This document shows positions 5,156-10,646 of a stretch of DNA of 10,646 bases, piece by piece. Numbering within the stretch: position 1 is the first letter of the stretch; the number at the start of each line of letters is the position of its first letter. Both the position numbers and the translations under genes were made by a program. This DNA is from an uncultured Pirellula sp. (GTDB lineage Bacteria > Planctomycetota > Planctomycetia > Pirellulales > Pirellulaceae): positions 1 to 10,646 of the forward strand of contig CAILTZ010000850.1 in assembly GCA_903837255.1 (NCBI GenBank). The letters run 5' to 3'. The notes beneath the pieces were generated by a model. It ran no database searches and was not told where the DNA came from. It worked only from the letters and a program-made list of their open reading frames with translations.

Positions 5156-7496
5156 ACTTTTGGAGATCTTGATAGAGCCCCAACGGCTTCTTGGTGACAC
5201 CGTTGATCTCGCCGCGATAAGCGAACGATTCGCCGACTTGCCACAATGGCAAAACGGGCAAGTGGGCAGCGACCAGAGCGTGCAGATCTTGACAACTTTG
5301 ACGAACCTCTCGCCAGTTCCTCGAAGCGCTCAGGCCGCCGAGCACCTGGACGATGAACTGGTTGTTCGACTCCGCCGGCCCACCGATCCCGAACAGCCTC
5401 TCGGCGTCGGTGGCAGGTTCCCAAATCGATGCCGTGAGGTAAAGAATATCGATGTTGGGCATCTCCCCAGGCGCAGGAACTTTGTCGAGCACGGCAAGAT
5501 CGGCTTGGACCCCAATCAACTTCCATTGCTCGATGATCGCTTGACCGGCCACCCGAGCCGCCTCGTAATTGGGAACCCCAAGAGTCATCTTGGGAATCGG
5601 TGGCACTGGCTCCTTGCGCTTCTCATACTGCATCTTGAGCTTGCTGGTGGTGATGAGCATCAAAACCTTGGCCAGCCGAGGATCGTAGGCGAGGTTATCG
5701 ACGCTGGTGTTGTAGGCGTAAGCGATCGGATCGTTTTCGGTCACGCCGCGTGGGAACGGTCCGCTGATGACTCGCGATTGCTCGGCATCCGCATTGCCGA
5801 GAATCTCCCCCTTGAGAATCCCTTCTCGGTTGATCGCATACAAAAGAGCCCTTCGAAATTCCCGGTCATCGAGGTACGGATTTGAGGTTCGCGGGACGAG
5901 CATGTGAACCGTCGGCAGCGCATACGACTCGACATTGATTGTTTTTGAGACAATCGATGCTTTGAGCTTGCTCGCATCGGCAGGAAAGAGTCGATCGATG
6001 GCTTCGATCTCACCTCGCAGTAAATCATTGATCGCCTGCGAAGGATCTTCGTAGAGGATCTCATGGATCTCCATCGGTTGAAAATCAGCCCCCTTGGTGT
6101 TCGACGCCCACTCAAAGCGTTGGATGTTTCCTTCTTTGGACTTGGGTTTGTAAAGCACACCCATCGGAAGATTTCCTTCGCCGATCGCCTCGATAGGCCA
6201 CTGCAAGAAGGCTTGAGGCAACACGTGGGGTCGTCGGAATCGCATCTTGAGTCGCTCAGGCCCAGCCACCGAAACCGAATCGAAAATCGCTGCCCAGCCC
6301 GGGACGTAGTCGGGCTTGCCAATCGTCGCTCGTCTCAAGAAAGACTGCGATAGGTCCAAGCTATTTGGCACACCGACTTGGCCGGGATTCTGGATCGTCA
6401 TGTCGAGCTCGAGCCGGTCATCGCTTTGTTGGAACGACCCGAGCGAGAATCGGTATTGGCCACCCTCGGGCCCAGTGCTGCGAAACTCGAACAGCGGCCT
6501 GGATATCAACTGACCGGAACGAAACGCCGGCCAATTGGCAATCGCTGCGGTATCGGGCTTGTCGGCGGTCTGAAACACACCAACCCGAACGACCGGATAC
6601 TCTTTGAGCAGATCCCGAAGAAGCTCTTTGCCACCTTCGATCTGCGGCTCGATATCGAGCATCTTGGTCGCCTCGCGACGAGCAGCCAAATACTCCTTCT
6701 TGTCACGATACTCGATCGCCTTGGCTTTGTACTCGCTGGCCAAATCCAAAAACCTGCCCTTCCACTGCTCGACCACCGGCAATGGATTGTCCTGGTAGTC
6801 CTTGGCCAAGCGATTGATCATCGTGCGAGCCGCCGAAAGGTCTTTCTTTTGAAAGTAAGAATCAATCAACTTGCCAGAAACATCGGTGATCAGTCCTCGA
6901 ACTTTTTCGGCCTGAAAATTCGGAAAGGATCTGTGTAGTTCTTCAAGAACCGCCATGGTATGCGGAAGGCGATTTTGGCGAGACATCTCTTCGGCACTCT
7001 TGAAGAGAAACTCTTGACGCAAAATCTGCAACCCTGGCGTCCGAGGATAATTGACGAAAAGAAAGTTCAAGTGCTCGAAGGCCTCGCCAAAGTTCTTGTC
7101 GTCGACAAGCTTCTTTGCCCTGGCCAAAATCATTTGCTCAAAGAGCCAAATCCTGCCTATATCCTTCCATGCCACTTCGTAGCGGTGAGTCGGAAAGAAC
7201 ATGATGGTGACCTCGAGTTTGTCGGTTTCCTTCACGCCCGTTGGGATCTTGCGATCAGCAAACTCCAGCGGAGCGACCTTGACGCTCCTGCCGGTCGCCT
7301 CAGGCTTGAGCGTGACAATGTCGAATGGCTCTTCATCCATCAACGACCCGAGGACCTCGATCTCCGCTAACGCCTTGTCCAAGTCGGCTTGGGCCCAAAG
7401 CTCTGCCGACACTGAAACCATCGAAACGATAGCCAAAAAGGCCATAATCAATGAAGACTTGAGCGATTGACAGCTCCCTAAGCAAATACGAATCAT
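5136..7496 (-). CDS. secreted TPR / family-5 extracellular solute-binding protein fusion
   Basis: This encodes 786 residues. The N-terminus has a signal peptide (hydrophobic core about 16-29, probable cleavage after WAQA near 37) without a lipobox. Residues about 110-300 are a helical, TPR-like array, with repeated features such as LVDDKNFGEAFEHLNFLF and YRDKKEYLAARREATKML. From about 301 to the end the pattern is that of periplasmic binding proteins of the SBP_bac_5 (DppA/OppA-like) family: NPYLDDREFRRALLYAINRE (539-558), a domain of hydrophobic strands, and AAHLPVLPLWQVGESFAY near the C-terminus. The usual 'fhdG.plTAeDV' segment is poorly conserved. Family members bind peptides, nickel or sugars for ABC import, but no permease or ATPase gene is nearby. 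The ATG at 7496 makes an ATGA overlap with the upstream stop and has GAGG 7 nt before it. The substrate cannot be inferred. Confidence 0.8.
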   Translation of the reverse strand: MIRICLGSCQSLKSSLIMAFLAIVSMVSVSAELWAQADLDKALAEIEVLGSLMDEEPFDIVTLKPEATGRSVKVAPLEFADRKIPTGVKETDKLEVTIMFFPTHRYEVAWKDIGRIWLFEQMILARAKKLVDDKNFGEAFEHLNFLFVNYPRTPGLQILRQEFLFKSAEEMSRQNRLPHTMAVLEELHRSFPNFQAEKVRGLITDVSGKLIDSYFQKKDLSAARTMINRLAKDYQDNPLPVVEQWKGRFLDLASEYKAKAIEYRDKKEYLAARREATKMLDIEPQIEGGKELLRDLLKEYPVVRVGVFQTADKPDTAAIANWPAFRSGQLISRPLFEFRSTGPEGGQYRFSLGSFQQSDDRLELDMTIQNPGQVGVPNSLDLSQSFLRRATIGKPDYVPGWAAIFDSVSVAGPERLKMRFRRPHVLPQAFLQWPIEAIGEGNLPMGVLYKPKSKEGNIQRFEWASNTKGADFQPMEIHEILYEDPSQAINDLLRGEIEAIDRLFPADASKLKASIVSKTINVESYALPTVHMLVPRTSNPYLDDREFRRALLYAINREGILKGEILGNADAEQSRVISGPFPRGVTENDPIAYAYNTSVDNLAYDPRLAKVLMLITTSKLKMQYEKRKEPVPPIPKMTLGVPNYEAARVAGQAIIEQWKLIGVQADLAVLDKVPAPGEMPNIDILYLTASIWEPATDAERLFGIGGPAESNNQFIVQVLGGLSASRNWREVRQSCQDLHALVAAHLPVLPLWQVGESFAYRGEINGVTKKPLGLYQDLQKWRVRAP

Positions 7497-7507
7497 CGGT
7501 TTGCCTC
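7493..7507 (-). promoter_or_regulatory. translational coupling junction, propeller gene to TPR-SBP5 gene
   Basis: Read on the minus strand, GAGG at 7507-7504 is followed by a 7-nt spacer and ATG at 7496, which overlaps the upstream TGA as ATGA (7496-7493). This decides the start of the solute-binding fusion and supports coupled translation. Confidence 0.75.
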
Positions 7508-10500
7508 GCCATCTGCAGAGTTCGCTCCTAGCGTATTTTCCAGTGGTAGCGAAACGCGGAGCACCGTTCCCTCATCCCCTGGAACCATAAGCCCCTTGGG
7601 GGTGATGACCGGCGTTCCAGAGATCGGCTCGCCTGCGGTGGTCCTCGCCAAAAGCTTGCCATCGGCCGCAGAGACCCGGATCAACTCCCCTGTGGTGCTG
7701 GCAATGAGTATGTCGGAGTTATCAAAAATCGGCTTGCCAACAAGCACCTTTTGAGGCATCGGCAGACTCCAAAGCAACTTGCCTTCGCTGCTGAATGCCA
7801 CGAGCCCCTCGATATCGCTCAAGGCCAATCCGATCGCTTGCGAGCCGTTGGATGCCGTGTAAGGCCCCCAGACAAACCTGCCTTCGAAAGTCAGCGATCC
7901 GATCTTTTTGAATTCGCCGCAGTCGTAGAAATCCAAAAAATCACCTGATGGACCTGGCGAAAGACATACAGCCACGTCGTTGATCACATCGATACGACCT
8001 TTGATGCCACGCTCCAACGGTTGGGCGTTGAGCAATCGCAACTGCTTGCCCGTCGAGAGCTTGTACAAATTACGACGCTCATCGGCGATGACCACCGATT
8101 GCTTGTCGCTCAAAAGAACAGGGTTAATCCAAACAGGTCGCTCCCCGGCAGAAATAGTCGGCTGAAAGGCAACCCCGATCTGCTTTCCGTTCTCTGGGTC
8201 GATCATCAACAATTGAGCGTTTTCTAGCGGCACCAAGATCGCGTTACCTACCGAGATCGATTCGGCAACCGGATACGAGCCGGCAAGATCCAGCACGACA
8301 AGTTTCGAGGTCGAATTGCTCTTGCGCGCCGGGTCGACAAGCAGCAGCTGACTTCCCTGCGCCGAGTTGAGCAGCAAGCTGCGACCGTCGGCAAGCGGAA
8401 CTGGATTTCCAAAAGTCATCGAGCGCTGATTTCGCCCCATGTTCTCGATCGACAGGGTGGGCTTGAGCCCCACGTTGTCGGTTGCAAACGCGTCATCGGC
8501 GACGTTGAACGTTGCAGCTTGGCTGGTGACAGCCACAAGCCCTTGGGGACTAGGCGACAGCGAAGCCACAGGATTGCCGATATCGGTTTCCCAGTAAGCA
8601 TCCCCGGTCTTGGGATTGATCGCCGCGACCCGCACTCCAGCGTTCCCCCGCACAACCCGCGAATGGAGGATGACATCCCCGAGCTTGATCGGTCGAGCCG
8701 TGAACTCATCGAGATCCTCTTTGAGCCAAATCGAGTTTAGCTTTTGACCGGTGATCTGGATTTGGAAATAGGCCAAGCGGTTCGAGGCAAGCCACAAATC
8801 GGTCCCGGACATCAGCGGCCAAGTCGCCTTGGGGGCAGATTCATTGGAGACCAAGTTGACCATCTTGAAGACCTTTTCTTTCGGATTGGTCACCTCGACG
8901 TCCAGGATCGCAATCTCACCGAGATTCGTAGCAACCGCCAACCGACGCCCCTCGACTTGCGGCTCGACAACCACGTGCCCCTTGAACCGCACCGGAACTT
9001 GAGCTTGCTTGAGCTCAGTTCCATCATCGTTGGTCGAATAGACGCGCATCAGGCTGTGATCGGGTCCAGCGTTCTCGAAGAGGATCAACTGGTTGAGAAC
9101 CCAGATCGGCGGAACGGCTATTGTTCCTGGGTTGTGTCCGATGTAGACGACTTCGTCGCATTCGCCATTGCCCCGGCTCAAAACATAGAGGTTCGAATGG
9201 TTACCCAGCAAGTAGCGTTTACGCTTTCCAGACGCCCCCCCGGTGGCAACATCTATCGACTGCGGAATCTTTTTTGACCACCTAGGTTGTCCGCTGATAG
9301 CGTCCAAGCAGTGAACGCTGCCTGCTCTGGTCGTGACGAAAATATCATCGCCATCGATGGATGGTTCGATGATCGGCTCGGGAAATTTCGACTCCCAAAC
9401 AACCGAACCATCCTTGGCCGCCAAACGCGAAATCGTTCCTCGGGATGCGACGCTAACCAATACATCCGAATCGCTGGTGGCCGCAAGCCGCTTGGGCTCT
9501 CCGGTCCAATCCCGACCGATGAACTTGCGCCATGCGATTTGGCCGTTGGCGACCGCAATGGCAACCACCGAACCTTTGACTCTCAAGAAGCCGATATCCT
9601 CAGGATTCGAATCGATCGGATTTCCGACCCGGCTGGTGAGCAGCGCGGTGGGTGCTGCAAAGACTGAGCTCGAATCCTGGATCATCGGGAGGGCATTGGA
9701 CTTGGCAACCAAGCCTTTTTGAATCTCCGTGGCCTGAAGCATCAAATCGCGGAGCTTGGTGTTTTGATCCAGGACTGGATATTTTTTGACCAGTTCCCTC
9801 CTAAGATCGTAGGTCTTGCTCACGTCCTTGGCTTCAACGGTCCCTTTCATCGAGGTTAGGGTTGTATCGAGGTCTTCGCTCTGCTGAATTTCTCGCACGA
9901 CACGCTGTTGGTCTTCTTCGATGCGACGGATGCGAAGTTCGTTTTGGGTCCGCTCCTGCGTGCCGACAAAGCGAGGGTCGCGGATCAGATCCATCTGCTG
10001 GTTCATCGCGGTGATAAGTGATTTTCGGTCGCCGATGCCCGCAGTATTGTCAGCCTTGGAGATGAACTTCTCAGCAATTCTCAGCAGCACATCGGTGATC
10101 TCAACGCGCATGCTGGACATCCCAGCCTCGTTGACCACCCTAGGTAGCTCTTCTTGGGCTGCTTTGAATCCTACCGAAGGATCGGCGTTTTTCTCGGAAG
10201 CTTCTCGGACCTTTGCCAAGACTGCTTTGACTCTTGCGGTGCTGGCATTTTCGTCGGTCGGAAATCCCGATGCGAACTGCTCGTACTGCTTGGCCGCCCG
10301 ATCATAGTCGCGATTCTTGTAAAAATCTTCGGCAAGATCCCAACTGTCCTTGGCGTTGCCTGCGGAGAACCACAAGTACAACGGCACGAAAAGTGTCAAA
10401 AGCAAAAGAACGATAAAGCCCACGCCGATGATCCCAAAGGTCTCCCAGGGGCTCTTCTCGGGCTTATTCGTGACCACCGGTGCCTTGGCGATCGCAACGT

Positions 10501-10646
10501 CCTTGAGCGAATCGTCCACATACGATGCGGCCTGGCTGATTTTTTTCCTTTTGGATTTACCAGTCGCTGACTCGGCCTCCTCGACGACTTCAACGACCTC
10601 GGCAACTTGCGCTTCGACGACCTCGTCGACGACCTCGACAAGCTCG
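7493..10646 (-). CDS. membrane-anchored TPR and PQQ-like beta-propeller protein (start outside window)
   Basis: The frame is open from the right edge to the TGA at 7495-7493. A GTG at 10519 could start a 1008-residue protein, but it lacks a ribosome site and 42 further in-frame codons lead to the window edge, so the gene probably begins upstream. Numbering from 10519, a transmembrane helix is at about 28-52 (FIVLLLLTLFVPLYLW), a TPR-like helix pair follows at 58-85 (DLAEDFYKNRDYDRAAKQYE), then a helical linker to about 270. A beta-propeller fills the rest. Propeller blades show the 'A.dG...W' pattern at AVANGQIAW (322-330), AAKDGSVVW (367-375), DAISGQPRW (406-414), and later NPKTGDAYW and SSEGKLLW. 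The repeats resemble BamB and PQQ-like propellers, but no dehydrogenase or cofactor-binding residues were seen. By topology the propeller should face the periplasm. It heads the visible minus-strand cluster and overlaps the next gene by 4 nt. Confidence 0.8.
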   Translation of the reverse strand, partial: ELVEVVDEVVEAQVAEVVEVVEEAESATGKSKRKKISQAASYVDDSLKDVAIAKAPVVTNKPEKSPWETFGIIGVGFIVLLLLTLFVPLYLWFSAGNAKDSWDLAEDFYKNRDYDRAAKQYEQFASGFPTDENASTARVKAVLAKVREASEKNADPSVGFKAAQEELPRVVNEAGMSSMRVEITDVLLRIAEKFISKADNTAGIGDRKSLITAMNQQMDLIRDPRFVGTQERTQNELRIRRIEEDQQRVVREIQQSEDLDTTLTSMKGTVEAKDVSKTYDLRRELVKKYPVLDQNTKLRDLMLQATEIQKGLVAKSNALPMIQDSSSVFAAPTALLTSRVGNPIDSNPEDIGFLRVKGSVVAIAVANGQIAWRKFIGRDWTGEPKRLAATSDSDVLVSVASRGTISRLAAKDGSVVWESKFPEPIIEPSIDGDDIFVTTRAGSVHCLDAISGQPRWSKKIPQSIDVATGGASGKRKRYLLGNHSNLYVLSRGNGECDEVVYIGHNPGTIAVPPIWVLNQLILFENAGPDHSLMRVYSTNDDGTELKQAQVPVRFKGHVVVEPQVEGRRLAVATNLGEIAILDVEVTNPKEKVFKMVNLVSNESAPKATWPLMSGTDLWLASNRLAYFQIQITGQKLNSIWLKEDLDEFTARPIKLGDVILHSRVVRGNAGVRVAAINPKTGDAYWETDIGNPVASLSPSPQGLVAVTSQAATFNVADDAFATDNVGLKPTLSIENMGRNQRSMTFGNPVPLADGRSLLLNSAQGSQLLLVDPARKSNSTSKLVVLDLAGSYPVAESISVGNAILVPLENAQLLMIDPENGKQIGVAFQPTISAGERPVWINPVLLSDKQSVVIADERRNLYKLSTGKQLRLLNAQPLERGIKGRIDVINDVAVCLSPGPSGDFLDFYDCGEFKKIGSLTFEGRFVWGPYTASNGSQAIGLALSDIEGLVAFSSEGKLLWSLPMPQKVLVGKPIFDNSDILIASTTGELIRVSAADGKLLARTTAGEPISGTPVITPKGLMVPGDEGTVLRVSLPLENTLGANSADGEANR
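10571..10646 (-). repeat. Val/Val/Glu-rich acidic repeat in the propeller protein N-terminus
   Basis: In the propeller gene frame these bases encode a run built from V-V-E and V-V-D steps, read as ELVEVVDEVVEAQVAEVV and so on, ending in EEAESATG. On DNA the unit is a degenerate 9-mer of GTC-GTC-GAG type. It is followed toward the membrane helix by a basic patch, KSKRKK. The repeat reaches the window edge, so its full length is unknown. It should lie on the cytosolic side. Confidence 0.6.

Noticed and set aside
5140..5526. N-terminal extension of the 755-residue secreted protein to 5526
   Set aside because: The extra 129 codons overlap the SBP5 coding region in another frame, are Arg/Ser rich, and would bury the clear signal peptide internally.
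5160..5885. 241-codon plus-strand open frame
   Set aside because: It is antisense to the SBP5 region whose protein motifs are clear; its translation shows no coherent fold or motif and arises from the base composition.
8744..9277. 177-codon plus-strand open frame inside the propeller gene
   Set aside because: Antisense shadow of the beta-propeller coding region; no ribosome site or motif.
10396..10641. 81-codon minus-strand frame rich in Arg/Ser
   Set aside because: Frame-shifted shadow of the propeller gene N-terminus; the alternative frame has the membrane helix and continues through the whole gene.

Overview
The window looks like a chromosomal segment from a planctomycete, probably of the Pirellulales/Rhodopirellula type. 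I base this on family resemblance and moderate GC content, not on a database match: there is a large membrane-anchored PQQ-like beta-propeller protein, a solute-binding-protein fold carrying a TPR-like N-terminal extension, a DUF4129 protein with a long Q/P linker, and a receiver-like domain with an 'NRKLD' motif. No rRNA, tRNA, CRISPR, IS element, prophage or transfer signature was seen.

Left third, plus strand (1-2005): a 5'-truncated gene enters the window inside a tract of about 105 codons that encodes only Gln, Pro and His. It continues into one transmembrane helix and a C-terminal DUF4129-like domain. A short gap (871-1011) follows, then a small three-helix membrane protein (1012-1383). 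The end of that gene overlaps the start of a MobA-type nucleotidyltransferase gene (1367-2005).

Right four fifths, minus strand (10646 down to 2019): five genes packed without any intergenic space, each reading into the next through an ATGA or TGATG overlap or a 2-nt gap. In transcription order they are: (1) an inner-membrane protein with an acidic, Val/Glu-rich cytosolic N-terminus, one transmembrane helix, a TPR-like region and a large periplasmic PQQ-like beta-propeller (start outside the window); (2) a secreted TPR plus family-5 solute-binding protein fusion; (3) a secreted 755-residue protein of unknown function with a possible carboxypeptidase-regulatory-like beta domain; (4) a stand-alone pseudo-receiver whose phospho-acceptor Asp position is Asn; (5) a Fur-family metalloregulator. 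Good Shine-Dalgarno sequences inside the preceding gene's 3' end support genes 2-5. The plus-strand and minus-strand groups converge tail to tail with only 13 nt between stop codons and no convincing terminator.

The minus-strand cluster is the part most likely to be an undescribed system. Three envelope proteins with protein-interaction or ligand-binding architectures are co-translated with two cytosolic regulators, while no permease, ATPase or histidine kinase is visible in the window. Its function cannot be read from sequence. The working inference is an envelope-located assembly or sensing system under metal- or redox-linked control.
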